Assembly (NCBI RefSeq): GCF_006438825.1 | Contig: NZ_RCZP01000031.1 | Location: 1 to 60,794, forward strand | Length of the DNA stretch: 60,794 bases | Origin: Muricoccus nepalensis | Lineage (GTDB): Bacteria > Pseudomonadota > Alphaproteobacteria > Acetobacterales > Acetobacteraceae | Reading direction: 5' to 3' | Shown here: positions 7,983 through 17,614 of the stretch, one piece after another | How positions within the stretch are numbered: position 1 is the first letter of the stretch | How the letters are laid out: every line of letters starts with the position of its first letter | The notes under the pieces: generated by a model | What the model was told of the DNA's origin: nothing | The model's database searches: none | Seen by the model: the letters and a program-made list of their open reading frames with translations, nothing else | Position numbers and translations under genes: made by a program

Positions 7983-8984
7983 ATGCTCGATCCGTTCCGC
8001 CGGCGGATCTCCTATCTCCGGGTTTCGGTGACGGATCGCTGCGACCTCCGCTGCGTCTACTGCATGGCCGAGGACATGACCTTCCTCCCCAAGCGCGAGC
8101 TCCTCACGCTCGAGGAACTAGAGCGGCTCTGCGGCGCCTTCATTGACCTCGGCGTCGAGCGAATTCGGCTGACCGGCGGGGAGCCGCTGGTGCGGCGCGG
8201 GGTCATGCAGCTTTTCGAGGCGCTCGGGCGCCGGATCGGCCCGAAGGAGGCCGGGCCCGGTCTTCGGGAGCTGACGGTGACCACCAACGGCACCCAGCTG
8301 ACGAAGATGGCGGACGGCCTCTTCCGGGCGGGCGTGCGGCGCATCAACGTGTCGATGGACACGCTGGACCCCGCGACCTTCACCGCGGTCACCCGCTGGG
8401 GAAAGCTCGACCAGACGCTCGACGGCATCTTCGCGGCCAAGGCGGCGGGGCTGGCGGTGAAGATCAACGCGGTGGCGCTGAAGGGGGTGAACGAGGACGA
8501 GTACGACCGCCTGATCGCCTGGTGCGGCGAGCACGGCTTCGACCTCACCCTGATCGAGACGATGCCGATGGGCGACGTCGCCGGCGACCGGACGGACCAG
8601 TACCTTCCGCTCTCGGCCGTGCGGCGGCGGATCGCCGAGCGCTGGACCCTGGTGCCGAGCGAGCACCGCACGGGCGGCCCGGCGCGCTACGACACGGTGG
8701 CGGAGACCGGCCAGCGCCTCGGCTTCATCACGCCGATGACCCACAATTTCTGCGAATCCTGCAATCGCGTGCGGCTGACCTGCACGGGCACCCTCTACAT
8801 GTGCCTTGGCCAGGAGGACGCGGCGGACCTTCGCGCCCCCCTTCGCGACCCCTCGGTCGGCGATGCGGGCTTGCGGGACGCGATTCTCTCCGCCATTGCG
8901 CGGAAGCCGAAGGGGCATGACTTCGTCATAGGGCGGGACGCCCGCCCCTCGGTCGGCCGGCACATGAGCGTGACGGGCGGTTGA
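7983..8984 (+). CDS. moaA: GTP 3',8-cyclase MoaA
   Basis: Radical SAM enzyme that, with MoaC, turns GTP into cyclic pyranopterin monophosphate, the first step of molybdenum cofactor synthesis. The 333-residue protein carries the SAM-cluster cysteines C20, C24 and C27 (CDLRCVYC), the TGGEPLVR motif, a second 4Fe-4S site at C257, C260 and C274, and the C-terminal Gly-Gly tail required in MoaA. GAGGAG at 7966 abuts a GTG at 7971 but lies 11 bases before this ATG, so the ATG is chosen ([13 protein letters not shown]). A small CCCTT-GCG-AAGGG hairpin at 7902-7914 separates it from the permease. Confidence 0.95.
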   Translation: MLDPFRRRISYLRVSVTDRCDLRCVYCMAEDMTFLPKRELLTLEELERLCGAFIDLGVERIRLTGGEPLVRRGVMQLFEALGRRIGPKEAGPGLRELTVTTNGTQLTKMADGLFRAGVRRINVSMDTLDPATFTAVTRWGKLDQTLDGIFAAKAAGLAVKINAVALKGVNEDEYDRLIAWCGEHGFDLTLIETMPMGDVAGDRTDQYLPLSAVRRRIAERWTLVPSEHRTGGPARYDTVAETGQRLGFITPMTHNFCESCNRVRLTCTGTLYMCLGQEDAADLRAPLRDPSVGDAGLRDAILSAIARKPKGHDFVIGRDARPSVGRHMSVTGG

Positions 8985-9008
8985 GACGAGGGGACGGAGG
9001 GACGCGGC

Positions 9009-9425
9009 GTGCTGAATTCGGAACTCGCCGCAAGGCTGGCGATCCCGGGGCTGCCGGAATGGAGCGGGCTGGTCATCCTCCTGCTCGGGTTGCTCTTCGT
9101 CCTGGCCTTCGTGATGATGCCCTTCAGCGTCTTCGGCACGAAGTCGCGGCTGGACGCGATCGAGGCGCAGCTGGACGAGGTCCAGCAGGAGATCCGCAGC
9201 CTCGCCCTGCGCCTGCCGGAGCCGGGCATGCGGCGCCGCGCAGCGGCCGAGGACGGTTACGAGGATTCCGTCATGCGGTCGGACCCCTCCCCCCGGGATG
9301 ACCGCTTCCGGGACGAGCGCGCGCCGCGCATGACGCCGCCAATCCCGCCCCCGCCGGCCTGGCCGGAGGCGGGGCGCGAAGCGGGACGGCGGGCCGAGCC
9401 GCGCCTGGGCCCGCCGCGGCGCTGA
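9009..9425 (+). CDS. Hypothetical single-span membrane protein
   Basis: A 138-residue protein I do not recognise. It starts at a GTG with GGAGG eight bases upstream. After a short N-terminus there is one strong transmembrane helix (about 20-40, LVILLLGLLFVLAFVMM), then a predicted coiled coil (about 46-70, RLDAIEAQLDEVQQEIRSL), then a disordered tail rich in Arg, Pro and Ala. The layout suggests an inner-membrane anchor with a cytoplasmic coiled coil. It follows moaA by 24 bases and could be co-transcribed. Confidence 0.7.
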   Translation: MLNSELAARLAIPGLPEWSGLVILLLGLLFVLAFVMMPFSVFGTKSRLDAIEAQLDEVQQEIRSLALRLPEPGMRRRAAAEDGYEDSVMRSDPSPRDDRFRDERAPRMTPPIPPPPAWPEAGREAGRRAEPRLGPPRR

Positions 9426-9428
9426 ACG

Positions 9429-9456
9429 GGCGCCGGCCGGCGCGATACGCGGCGCC
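9429..9456. terminator. Hairpin between convergent genes
   Basis: GGCGCCG at 9429-9435 pairs with CGGCGCC at 9450-9456 in the 37-base gap between two convergent genes. There is no T-run, so an intrinsic terminator is only possible. Confidence 0.3.
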
Positions 9457-9462
9457 GCGCCG

Positions 9463-10449
9463 TCAGCCCGCCTCGATCCTCGCGCTCCGCACGATGTCGG
9501 CCATGGCCGCCCTCTGGGCCGTGACATAGGCCGCGAAGGTGGCGGGGTCGGTGCCGACCGGAATGGCGCCGAGGGCCTCCAGGCGCTGCCTCACCGTCCC
9601 ATCGGCCAGCGCCGCCGTCGAGGCCTCGAACAGACGCTGCACCACCGGCGCGGGCGTCCGGGCGGGGGCGTAGAGCCCGTTCCACTCGTTCAATTCGTAG
9701 CCGGGGAAGCCCTGCTCCGCGATCGTCGGGATGTCCGGCAGGGGCGGGATGCGCGCCGCCGTGGTGACGCCGAGGGCCCGGAGGCGGCCGTCACGCACGA
9801 GCTGGACGGAGGAGGAGACGGTGCCGAAGACGAAGGCGGTGCTGCCGCTCATCATGTCCTGCAGCGCCGCCGTGCCCCCCCGGTAGGGGACGTGCTGGAT
9901 GTCGAGGCCGGCGCGCTGGAGGAAGAGGGCGGCGGCGAGATGGGCGGCCGTGGCGTTGCCCGAGGACCCGTAGGAGAGGTTCGGCTGCCCCTTCGCCCAG
10001 GCGATGAACTCGGCAAGCGAGCCGGCGGGGACCCGGGCGGGGTCCACGACGAGGAGCTGGGGAAGCACCACCACCTCGCTGATGGGCGCGAAGGCCGTGC
10101 CGTAGTCGAAGGGCAGACCGCGCAGCACGAAGGGGTTCACCACATGGGCGAGGGCGTCGACCATGATGGTGTGGCCGTCCGGGGCCGAGCGGGCGAGCTC
10201 CCCGGCGCCGAGGCTGCCGCCCGCGCCCGGGCGGTTCTCCACCACGACGGGCTGGCCGAGGGCCGCGCCCATGGGCGTCGCGAGGAGGCGGGCGGTCGTG
10301 TCCACGCCGCCGCCGGGCGTGTAGGGCGCAAGCAGCCGTATCGGGCGGCTGGGCCAGGCGAGCTGGGCCTCCGCCCCTCCGGCCCGGAGCGCCGACAGGG
10401 CGAGGATGGCGGCGCCGAGGGCGCGGCGGGTCGGCTGGGGCCTGGCGAT
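9463..10449 (-). CDS. Bug-type (TctC) periplasmic solute receptor, unusual start
   Basis: Tripartite tricarboxylate receptor (Bug) family periplasmic binding protein. The mature domain shows the family landmarks: WPSRPIRLLAPYTPGGGVD, VENRPGAGGSLG, and VPYRGGTAALQDM. A twin-arginine-like signal (RRALGAAILALSALRAGGAEAQ) is encoded upstream of 10305, but that stretch has no ATG, GTG or TTG in frame. The only codon well placed behind a ribosome site is ATC at 10447-10449, nine bases after AGGAGG (10459-10464). The first conventional start is GTG at 10305, which would remove the signal peptide and first strand. Either a rare ATC start is used or the start has been lost. No tctAB genes are nearby. 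Confidence 0.75.
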   Translation of the reverse strand: MARPQPTRRALGAAILALSALRAGGAEAQLAWPSRPIRLLAPYTPGGGVDTTARLLATPMGAALGQPVVVENRPGAGGSLGAGELARSAPDGHTIMVDALAHVVNPFVLRGLPFDYGTAFAPISEVVVLPQLLVVDPARVPAGSLAEFIAWAKGQPNLSYGSSGNATAAHLAAALFLQRAGLDIQHVPYRGGTAALQDMMSGSTAFVFGTVSSSVQLVRDGRLRALGVTTAARIPPLPDIPTIAEQGFPGYELNEWNGLYAPARTPAPVVQRLFEASTAALADGTVRQRLEALGAIPVGTDPATFAAYVTAQRAAMADIVRSARIEAG

Positions 10450-10532
10450 TCCTCCGTGCCTCCTGTCTAGCCCGGATCGGCCAGGCCGGCGCCCCCATCG
10501 AACCGCGAGCCGGCATCGCCTATCCTGGGCGC

Positions 10533-11882
10533 ATGCCCCCCCGCCGCCCCGCCTCTGAGGATCTTTTCGGCGCCGACGAGCCGCCCCCTTCCGCCGCGCC
10601 CGCGGGCCCCCGGCCGCTGGCGGACCGGCTGCGGCCGCGGACGCTGTCGGAGGTGGTCGGGCAGGACCAGCTCCTGGGATCCCAGGGATCGCTGCGGCGG
10701 ATGCTGGACCGGGGCGCCTTGGCCTCGCTCATCCTCTGGGGCCCGCCGGGGGTGGGAAAGACCACCATCGCCCGCCTCCTCGCCGAGGAGGCGGGGCTGC
10801 GCTTCGCCTCCCTCTCGGCCGTCTTCTCGGGGGTGGCGGACCTCAAGCGCGCCTTCGACGAGGCCCGGATGCGGCGGGCGGGCGGGCAGGTGACGCTGCT
10901 CTTCGTCGACGAGATCCACCGCTTCAACCGGGCGCAGCAGGACGGCTTCCTGCCGGTGGTGGAGGACGGGACCGTGGTGCTGGTGGGCGCGACCACGGAG
11001 AATCCCTCCTTCGCCCTCAACGGCGCCCTGCTGTCGCGCTGCCAGGTCATGGTCCTCAAGCGGCTGGACGACGCGGCGCTGGAGCTCCTCCTCGCGCGCG
11101 CGGAGGCTGAGGGCGGGCGGCCGCTGCCGCTGGACGAGGCCGCCCGGGCCACGCTGCGGGCCATGGCAGACGGCGACGGGCGCTACCTGCTGAACATGGC
11201 GGAGCAGCTTCAGGCCCTGCCCGCGGGGACGCGCGCACTGGACGTGGCCGGTCTCTCCTCGCTCCTGGCCCGCCGCGCCGCGCTCTACGACAAGGACCGG
11301 GAGGAGCACTACAACCTCATCTCGGCCCTTCATAAGTCCCTGCGGGGCTCCGACCCGGACGCGGCGCTCTACTGGTTTGCGCGGATGATCAAGGGCGGCG
11401 AGGACGCCCGCTACATCGCCCGCCGGCTGCTGCGCTTCGCCTCCGAGGACGTGGGGGCGGCGGACCCGGCCTCGCTCACCCTCGCCCTCGCGGCCTGGGA
11501 GACCTACGAGCGGCTGGGCAGCCCGGAGGGGGAGCTGGCCCTGGCGCAGCTCGTGCTGCACCTGGCGGCGGCGCCGAAGTCGAACGCGGCCTACGCGGCC
11601 TGGAAGGCGGCGCAGGCGGCCGCGGGCGAGACGGGCAGCCTGATGCCGCCCGCCAACATCCTCAACGCGCCGACGAAGCTCATGAAGAGCCTCGGCTATG
11701 GGCGGGACTACGCCTACGACCACGACACGGAGGAGGGCTTCTCCGGCGCGAACTACTTCCCGGACGGGATGGAGCGGCTGCGGCTCTACCGCCCGACCGA
11801 GCGCGGGGCGGAGGCACGGGTGGCGCGGCACCTCGAGCGGCTCGAAGCCCTGCGGGACGAGATCCGGGGAGGCGGCCGGTGA
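10533..11882 (+). CDS. rarA: Replication-associated recombination protein A (RarA/MgsA, AAA+ ATPase)
   Basis: Clamp-loader-like AAA+ ATPase of 449 residues acting at stalled replication forks. Seen in order: N-terminal [17 protein letters not shown], Walker [10 protein letters not shown] near 70-78, Walker [12 protein letters not shown], sensor 1 GATTENPSF, then the C-terminal tetramerisation region with the conserved [13 protein letters not shown] segment. It begins a plus-strand run with crcB and a DUF938 gene that overlap by four bases each. Confidence 0.95.
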   Translation: MPPRRPASEDLFGADEPPPSAAPAGPRPLADRLRPRTLSEVVGQDQLLGSQGSLRRMLDRGALASLILWGPPGVGKTTIARLLAEEAGLRFASLSAVFSGVADLKRAFDEARMRRAGGQVTLLFVDEIHRFNRAQQDGFLPVVEDGTVVLVGATTENPSFALNGALLSRCQVMVLKRLDDAALELLLARAEAEGGRPLPLDEAARATLRAMADGDGRYLLNMAEQLQALPAGTRALDVAGLSSLLARRAALYDKDREEHYNLISALHKSLRGSDPDAALYWFARMIKGGEDARYIARRLLRFASEDVGAADPASLTLALAAWETYERLGSPEGELALAQLVLHLAAAPKSNAAYAAWKAAQAAAGETGSLMPPANILNAPTKLMKSLGYGRDYAYDHDTEEGFSGANYFPDGMERLRLYRPTERGAEARVARHLERLEALRDEIRGGGR

Positions 11883-12268
11883 ACCCGCTTTCGCTCGGGC
11901 CGGTGCTCTGCGTGGCCGCGGGCGGCGCGGTCGGCTCGGTGCTGCGGCACCTCGTGGGGGTGATGGCGCTGCGCCACGCCGGGGCGGACTTCCCCTGGGG
12001 AACCCTCGCGGTGAACGTGGTGGGCAGCCTCGCGATCGGCGCCATCGGGGGGGCCGTGGCGGACGGGGCGGCGCTGGCGCCGGAGCTCCGGCTTTTCCTC
12101 GTGACGGGCGTCCTCGGCGGCTTCACCACCTTCTCGGCCTTCTCGCTGGACACGGGCGCGCTGTTCCAGCGCTCCCCGGCGCTGGCCGCGCTCTACCTGG
12201 CCGTGACGATCGGCGGGGGGCTCGGGGCCTTCGCCCTCGGCTGGCTCCTCGGGCAGCGCGCGGCATGA
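11879..12268 (+). CDS. crcB: Fluoride channel CrcB (Fluc family)
   Basis: Small dual-topology membrane protein of 129 residues that exports fluoride as a dimer. Four hydrophobic helices are visible. The family signatures are [10 protein letters not shown] near residue 12, the pore asparagine in VNVVGS near 44, and [12 protein letters not shown] near 80 with the Phe-box and sodium-site residues. GTG start overlaps the rarA stop (GTGA). No fluoride riboswitch is visible because the gene sits inside an operon. Confidence 0.93.
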   Translation: MNPLSLGPVLCVAAGGAVGSVLRHLVGVMALRHAGADFPWGTLAVNVVGSLAIGAIGGAVADGAALAPELRLFLVTGVLGGFTTFSAFSLDTGALFQRSPALAALYLAVTIGGGLGAFALGWLLGQRAA

Positions 12269-12864
12269 GCGGCGACCCGCGCCGTCACGCGCCGGCGGCG
12301 GCGCGGAACCGGGAGCCCATCCTCGCGGTGCTGCGCGGCTGGCTGCCGGCCCGGGGCCTCGTGCTGGAGGTCGCGAGCGGGTCCGGCGAGCACGCCGCCC
12401 ATTTCGCGGCGGCCCTGCCCGCCCTCGACTTCCAGCCGAGCGACCCCGATCCCGCGGCCCTCGCCAGCATCGACGCCTGGGCGGAGGGGCGGCCGAACAT
12501 CCGGCCGGCGGTCGCGCTGGACGCGGCGGCGCCGGGCTGGCCGGTGGACCGGGCGGACGCGGTGCTCTGCATCAACATGATCCACATCGCGCCGCCCGCG
12601 GCGACGGAGGGTCTGCTGCGCGGGGCCGCCGCGTGCCTTCCGGCCGGGGGCACCCTGATCCTCTACGGCCCCTACCGGGTCGGCGGGCGCCACACGGCGC
12701 CGAGCAACGCCGCCTTCGACGCCGACCTCCGCGCGCGGAACCCCTCCTGGGGCCTGCGCGACCTGGAGGCGGTCTCGGCACAGGCGGCGGCGCAGGGCTT
12801 CGGCGCCCCGGATATCCGGGAGATGCCCGCGAACAACCTCATGCTGCGCTTCCGCCGGCCCTAG
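12265..12864 (+). CDS. DUF938 family class I SAM-dependent methyltransferase
   Basis: A 199-residue Rossmann methyltransferase of the DUF938 family. The glycine-rich SAM loop [14 protein letters not shown] is near residue 38, DFQPSDPD follows, and the family motifs [15 protein letters not shown] and [10 protein letters not shown] are present. The substrate is not known for the family. Its ATG overlaps the crcB stop (ATGA), which completes a tightly packed rarA-crcB-DUF938 unit. It is convergent with the GNAT-SnoaL gene, with one base between stops. Confidence 0.85.
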   Translation: MSGDPRRHAPAAARNREPILAVLRGWLPARGLVLEVASGSGEHAAHFAAALPALDFQPSDPDPAALASIDAWAEGRPNIRPAVALDAAAPGWPVDRADAVLCINMIHIAPPAATEGLLRGAAACLPAGGTLILYGPYRVGGRHTAPSNAAFDADLRARNPSWGLRDLEAVSAQAAAQGFGAPDIREMPANNLMLRFRRP

Positions 12865-12865
12865 C

Positions 12866-13930
12866 TCAGCTTCGCGAGGGCTTCCGCCCGTGGGAGACCT
12901 CCGGCGTGCCGCGGAAGAGCGACATGTGGGTGTGGGTGGCCACCCAGGGGTCGCCGATCGTCTCGCGGGCGAAGGTGACGGTGGCGCGGCCGAGGCGGTC
13001 GAAGGGCGACCCGTCCTCGCGGTAGCCCGTGGAGTCCCAGACCGCCATGCCCGTCGCGTGGAGGCGGTCGGGCGAGACGACGGCCTGCACCCCGTCCAGC
13101 CGCCAGGTGAAGCCGTCGATGGTCGGCCAGACCCGGCGCCACTGGTTGGCCTCCGCGTTGTCGCGCCCGTTCATGAAGTCGGTGTGGGTGCCGAAGGCGA
13201 TGAAGTCCTCCGCGAAGAGGGCGCGGGCCGGGGCGAAGTCCACGGCGCGGACGTGCTCGGCCAGCCGTGCGAACCAGTCCCGGATGAGGGCGATGTCCTC
13301 GGGGGCGACGGGGGTTCCTGCCTTCACGGCCATGGGGCGCTCCTCTGTTCCTGTGCCCTCCCGCTTGAGGACCGGGATCGCCGGCGGCGCAAGCCCCTCG
13401 CGGCGCCCCGGGGCGCGGACCTCGTGGACGACGATCCGTTCCTCCCGGCCACGGGCGGGCGCCAGGTCCACGCGCTCCCCCACCCGCCGCATGCCGAGGG
13501 CGCGCATGACGGCGAGGGAGGCGTGGTTGTCGGGCTGCGCGCCGGCCTCGACGACCGCGACACCGAGGCGGTCGAAGGCGGCCGGGAGCAGGGCCGCCGC
13601 CGCCTCGCGGATATAGCCCCGCCCCTGGTGGGGCTCCGCGCACCACCAGCCCATGGTGGCGCGGTCCGCGTCGCCGCGCTTGCGCAGCGCGTGGACCCAG
13701 CCGACCAGCGCCTCGTCCTCCGTGCGGCGGACGACGCCGGCAAGGCCGATCGCGCGCCACTCGACGATGCGCGCCCGCATGAGCGACGCCGTCCAGGGGA
13801 TGGGCCAGGCGGCCAGGCGGGCGGAGATCGCCGGCGTCATCAGCGCGGCGAGCGGCCCCGCGTCCGCGCGGACCGCCGGGCGGAGGGTGAGGCGCGCGGT
13901 GCGGATCGGCGGGAAGTCGTGCTCGCGCAT
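12866..13930 (-). CDS. GNAT acetyltransferase fused in frame to a SnoaL-like domain
   Basis: One open frame of 354 codons holds two recognisable domains without a stop between them. Residues about 1-175 are a RimJ-type GNAT acetyltransferase (TARLTLRPAVRADAG at the start, HQGRGYIREAAAAL acetyl-CoA loop). Residues about 200-354 are a SnoaL/NTF2-like domain (DWFARLAEHVRAVDFAPARALFAEDF, then a FGTHTDF segment). An internal ATG at 13333, six bases after GAGGAG, would give the SnoaL-like part alone (155 residues). So the locus could be a true fusion, two proteins from two starts, or two former genes joined by stop loss. The start at 13930 has only a weak AAGG upstream. Confidence 0.7.
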   Translation of the reverse strand: MREHDFPPIRTARLTLRPAVRADAGPLAALMTPAISARLAAWPIPWTASLMRARIVEWRAIGLAGVVRRTEDEALVGWVHALRKRGDADRATMGWWCAEPHQGRGYIREAAAALLPAAFDRLGVAVVEAGAQPDNHASLAVMRALGMRRVGERVDLAPARGREERIVVHEVRAPGRREGLAPPAIPVLKREGTGTEERPMAVKAGTPVAPEDIALIRDWFARLAEHVRAVDFAPARALFAEDFIAFGTHTDFMNGRDNAEANQWRRVWPTIDGFTWRLDGVQAVVSPDRLHATGMAVWDSTGYREDGSPFDRLGRATVTFARETIGDPWVATHTHMSLFRGTPEVSHGRKPSRS

Positions 13931-14029
13931 GCCGGGACCTTGCTCGAACGGGGCCCTGCTGCGAAGTGCCCCCGCTGCGAAGTCCTGGGGTGCGCGCCGC
14001 CCCGGGGGCGGTGCTAAACCCGGGCCACC

Positions 14030-15004
14030 ATGAGCATCACCCATCAGACCGTTCTCGCCGACGAGGCTGACCTCCGGCTGGACCGCTGGTTCCGCCGGCA
14101 TCACCCGAACCTGACCCAGGGGGCGCTGCAGAAGATGCTGCGCACCGGGCAGGTGCGGGTGGACGGCAAGCGGGCGGAAACCGGCACCCGGCTGGCCCCC
14201 GGGCAGGAGATCCGGGTGCCGCCCATGCCCGAGGCCCCCTCCCCCGAGCCGGCCCGGCCGGCGGTGTCGGAGCGCGACGCGGCGATGCTCGAGCGGATGG
14301 TCATCTACCGCGACGATTCCGTCATCGCGCTCGACAAGCCCCACGGCCTGCCCGTGCAGGGCGGCCCGAGCATCGCGCGCCACCTGGACGGGATGCTCGA
14401 CGCGCTGCGCTTCGGGCACGAGGAGCGCCCGCGCCTGGTGCACCGCCTGGACAAGGACACCTCGGGGGTCCTGCTGCTGGCGCGCACGGCAACGGCGGCG
14501 GCGCGGCTGGCCGCGGCCTTCCGGGGGCGGGACGCGCACAAGACCTACTGGGCGCTCGTCGTCGGGCGCCCGCACCCGCTGGCGGGGCGCATCAACATGC
14601 CGCTCGCGCGCCAGGGCGGGCCGCGCGGCGAGCGCACGGCCCCGGCCGGCGAGGGCGACGACGGCGCGGCCGCGGTCACCGATTTCCGGGTGGTGGACAA
14701 CGCCCGCAAGCACGTCTCCTGGCTCGAGATGAACCCGCTGACGGGGCGGACGCACCAGTTGCGCGTGCACGCGGCGGCCGCGCTGAAGTGCCCCATCCTC
14801 GGCGACGGCAAGTATGGCGGGGCGGCCGCCCACCTGGAGGGGATGTCGGGGCTGCTGCACCTCCACGCGCGCACGATCGAGCTGCCGCATCCCGAGGGCG
14901 GCACCCTCTCGGTCTCCGCGCCCCTGCCGCCCCACATGAACGAGAGCTTCGCCTTCCTCGGCTTCGACCGGCCGCGGACGCCGCCGGCGAAGCGGGTCCG
15001 CTGA
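14030..15004 (+). CDS. RluA-family rRNA pseudouridine synthase (RluC/RluD type)
   Basis: Converts specific uridines of 23S rRNA to pseudouridine. The 324-residue protein has an N-terminal S4 RNA-binding domain (about 12-70, LDRWFRRHHPNLTQGALQKML) and the catalytic domain with HRLDKDTSGVLLLAR, where the active-site Asp is near residue 141, and the GRTHQLRVH motif near the C-terminus. Length and domain order fit RluC best, but the target position is not readable from sequence. It is divergent from the GNAT-SnoaL gene. Confidence 0.9.
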   Translation: MSITHQTVLADEADLRLDRWFRRHHPNLTQGALQKMLRTGQVRVDGKRAETGTRLAPGQEIRVPPMPEAPSPEPARPAVSERDAAMLERMVIYRDDSVIALDKPHGLPVQGGPSIARHLDGMLDALRFGHEERPRLVHRLDKDTSGVLLLARTATAAARLAAAFRGRDAHKTYWALVVGRPHPLAGRINMPLARQGGPRGERTAPAGEGDDGAAAVTDFRVVDNARKHVSWLEMNPLTGRTHQLRVHAAAALKCPILGDGKYGGAAAHLEGMSGLLHLHARTIELPHPEGGTLSVSAPLPPHMNESFAFLGFDRPRTPPAKRVR

Positions 15005-15038
15005 CGTTTCCAGCGAAGGTCACGCCAGGAGCCGCGCC

Positions 15039-17555
15039 ATGAACCCGCCCCCACGCCAAGGATCGCCCCGCCGGATGCGGCCCTGGCTGGTCGGTCTGCT
15101 CGTGGTCCTCGTCGGCCTGCCGCTCGCCGGCTACGCCGCGCTCCTCCTCGTGCTGAACTCGGATTGGGTGCGGCCGCGGGTGGAGGCGGCGGTCCGGGAG
15201 GCGACGGGCCGGGACTTCACCCTGTCCGGCCCCGTCGGCCTCAAGGCCTCCCTGGTGCCGGTGGTCACGCTCGACGGGCCGGTGCTGGCGAACGCGCCGG
15301 GCGGCTCCCGGCCCGAGATGCTGCGCGCGCGCCGGATCGAGGCCGAGGTGGCGCTGCTGCCCCTGCTGTCGCGCCGGGTCGAGCTGCGGAGCCTGGCGAT
15401 CCTCGGCGCGGACCTGCTCCTGGAGGTGGACGCCGCGGGGCGCGGCAACTGGCAGTTCGTGCGGGCGCCGCGGCCCGAGGGGGCGCCCTCGTCGGCCCCC
15501 GCCGCGCCCTCCCGGCCCTTCGGCCTCGATGTCGGCGCCGTGACGCTCGAGGCGAGCCGGGTCACCTGGCGGTCCGGCGGGCGGGAGGAGATGGTCGAGG
15601 TGCCGCGCCTCGTTCTGCGCGGGTCCGAGCAGGGCCTCCTCGCCGAGGGGCAGGTGGTCGCGCGCGGGGTGGCCGCCACGGTGAACGGCTCGGCCGGTCC
15701 GCTCGCCGCGCTGCTGGGCGAGGCCGCCGGCGAGTGGCCGTTCCGCCTCGGCCTCTCGGCCCCCGGGCTGAACGCGGAGGCGGGCGGGGCGCTCGCCCTG
15801 CCCTTCCGCGGCGGCTGGCGGGCGCGCCTGGCCGCCACGGCCGACACGGCGGCGCGGCTGGCGCCGGCCTTGCCGGGTGTTTCGCTGCCGGAGGCGCGCG
15901 GGTTGTCGCTGGTAGCGGAAACCGACGCGGAGAGCGGGCTGAAGGCGCTGCACGTCTCCCTGGCCGAGGCCACGCTCCGCCCGGGCGCGCCGGGCCTCCT
16001 GGCCGGGCCGCTGCGGATCGACGCCGCCGGGCCGGACGCGCCGGTCACGCTCGGCGGCACGCTGCGGAGCGGCGCGCTGGCTGTGAATCTCGGGGCGCAG
16101 GGCCCGTCGCTGCGGACCCTGGTGGCGGGCGGGGGCGGGCCGGTCGCCATCACCCTCGAGGGCGAGGGGCTGGCCGGAAGCGTGAACGGGGCGGTGGCGC
16201 CGGGGCGGAGCGTCGCGGGGACGGACTGGGTGGTCTCCCTCCGCGCGCCCGACCTCCGGGCGCTCGGCGCGCGGGCCGGCTTCGCCGCCGCGCCGGGCCT
16301 GCACGAGGCCGCGCTGGACGGCCGGGCGCGCGTGCTGGCGGACGGGGTGGACGTGCTGGAGCTCGTGCTGGCCTCGCGCGAGGCGGCGGGGCGGGCCAGC
16401 TTCGGCTGGCGCGTCGGAGCGGTGCCGCACGGCCAGTTGCGCGCGGTGATGGAACGGGTAGACGCCGACGCCCTGCGCGCTGCGGCGCCCGCCGCACCGG
16501 CCCCCGCCGAGGCGGCGCCGGTGACCGCGCCTACGCCCACTCCCGGCGCGCGGCCGGACGGGCGGGTCATTCCCGAGCGCCCGGTGGACGTCTCCGCGAT
16601 CCGGGACGCGGGCTTCAGCCTCGACGCGGAGGCGACCGTCGCCCTGCTGCGCTCCGGCGGCGCGGACTGGCGGGACCTGTCGCTGCGGGCGGTGCTCGAG
16701 GGGGGCAAGCTGACCGCGGAGCGCGTCTCGGCCGTGACACCGGGCGGCCCGCTCGCCGGGCGCTTCGCCGTGGAGGCCGAGGGGCCGGCGCCGCGCCTGT
16801 CCCTGGCGCTCCGCAGCGGCGAGGGTGGGGTGGAGGTGGGCGCCCTCCTCCGGGCGCTGGGGGTGTCGCCGCCGGTCTCGGGTCCCGCGGCGCTCGACCT
16901 TTCGCTCGCCGGGACCGGCGCCAGCACGCGGGCGCTCGCCGCCAGCCTGTCGGGCCATCTGGGGCTCGCGATGACGGGCGGGCAGCTCGACCCGCGGCTG
17001 CTGGCCGGGGCGGCGTCGGCCCTGCGCGGCGCCATCCCCGGCGAGGCCCTGGGCAGCGCGTCGGAAATCCGCTGCCTCGCGCTCCGCTTCGACCTCGCCG
17101 GCGGCGTCGCGCAGTCGAGGGCGCTCCTCCTCGACACGCGGGTCGCGAGCACCACCGGCGCGGGCGCGGCCAATCTCGGGGACGAGACCCTCGCCTTCCG
17201 GCTGCGGCCGGTGGTGCGGGTCGGGGACCTGTCGATGACGACGCCGCTCGGCATCACCGGCCGCTTCGGGGCGCCGCGCTTCTCGGTCGATCCCAACGCC
17301 GCGGCGGCCGCGGCGGCGGGGGTTCTGGGCGGGTTGGCGCGGCGGTCGGACGACGGGGAGGCGGCCGCGCTCGGCGCCCTGGCCGAGGGGCTTCTCGGCG
17401 GGCGCGGCGCGGCCCCGGCCGGGGGGCACTGTGCGGCGCAACTGGCGGTGGCGCGGGGGGAGACGGCGGCGGTGGGCACGGCGCCCGCGGCGCCGGCCCC
17501 CCGGGCACGGGAGCCGCGCGTGCCGGACCTGCTGCGGGGTCTCCTCGGCCGGTAG
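15039..17555 (+). CDS. AsmA family protein
   Basis: Large 838-residue protein anchored to the inner membrane by one N-terminal helix (about 12-37, WLVGLLVVLVGLPLAGYAAL) with the rest in the periplasm. The start of the AsmA domain (SDWVRPRVEAAVREATGRDF) and the C-terminal AsmA_2 domain (about 580-770) are clear; the middle is Ala/Gly/Leu-rich beta-helical repeat. AsmA-like proteins are thought to carry phospholipids between membranes. A low-complexity Pro/Ala stretch lies near 490-515. It follows the pseudouridine synthase by 34 bases. Confidence 0.88.
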   Translation: MNPPPRQGSPRRMRPWLVGLLVVLVGLPLAGYAALLLVLNSDWVRPRVEAAVREATGRDFTLSGPVGLKASLVPVVTLDGPVLANAPGGSRPEMLRARRIEAEVALLPLLSRRVELRSLAILGADLLLEVDAAGRGNWQFVRAPRPEGAPSSAPAAPSRPFGLDVGAVTLEASRVTWRSGGREEMVEVPRLVLRGSEQGLLAEGQVVARGVAATVNGSAGPLAALLGEAAGEWPFRLGLSAPGLNAEAGGALALPFRGGWRARLAATADTAARLAPALPGVSLPEARGLSLVAETDAESGLKALHVSLAEATLRPGAPGLLAGPLRIDAAGPDAPVTLGGTLRSGALAVNLGAQGPSLRTLVAGGGGPVAITLEGEGLAGSVNGAVAPGRSVAGTDWVVSLRAPDLRALGARAGFAAAPGLHEAALDGRARVLADGVDVLELVLASREAAGRASFGWRVGAVPHGQLRAVMERVDADALRAAAPAAPAPAEAAPVTAPTPTPGARPDGRVIPERPVDVSAIRDAGFSLDAEATVALLRSGGADWRDLSLRAVLEGGKLTAERVSAVTPGGPLAGRFAVEAEGPAPRLSLALRSGEGGVEVGALLRALGVSPPVSGPAALDLSLAGTGASTRALAASLSGHLGLAMTGGQLDPRLLAGAASALRGAIPGEALGSASEIRCLALRFDLAGGVAQSRALLLDTRVASTTGAGAANLGDETLAFRLRPVVRVGDLSMTTPLGITGRFGAPRFSVDPNAAAAAAAGVLGGLARRSDDGEAAALGALAEGLLGGRGAAPAGGHCAAQLAVARGETAAVGTAPAAPAPRAREPRVPDLLRGLLGR

Positions 17556-17614
17556 GTCGCCGGCCCCGTCACCATGGGGGCGCGAAGGCTTGGCCTCAGC
17601 GGCGGTGAGAGGGA

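Noticed and set aside
11879-12268. A fluoride riboswitch in front of crcB
   Set aside because: crcB overlaps rarA by four bases and has no leader of its own, so there is no room for the riboswitch.
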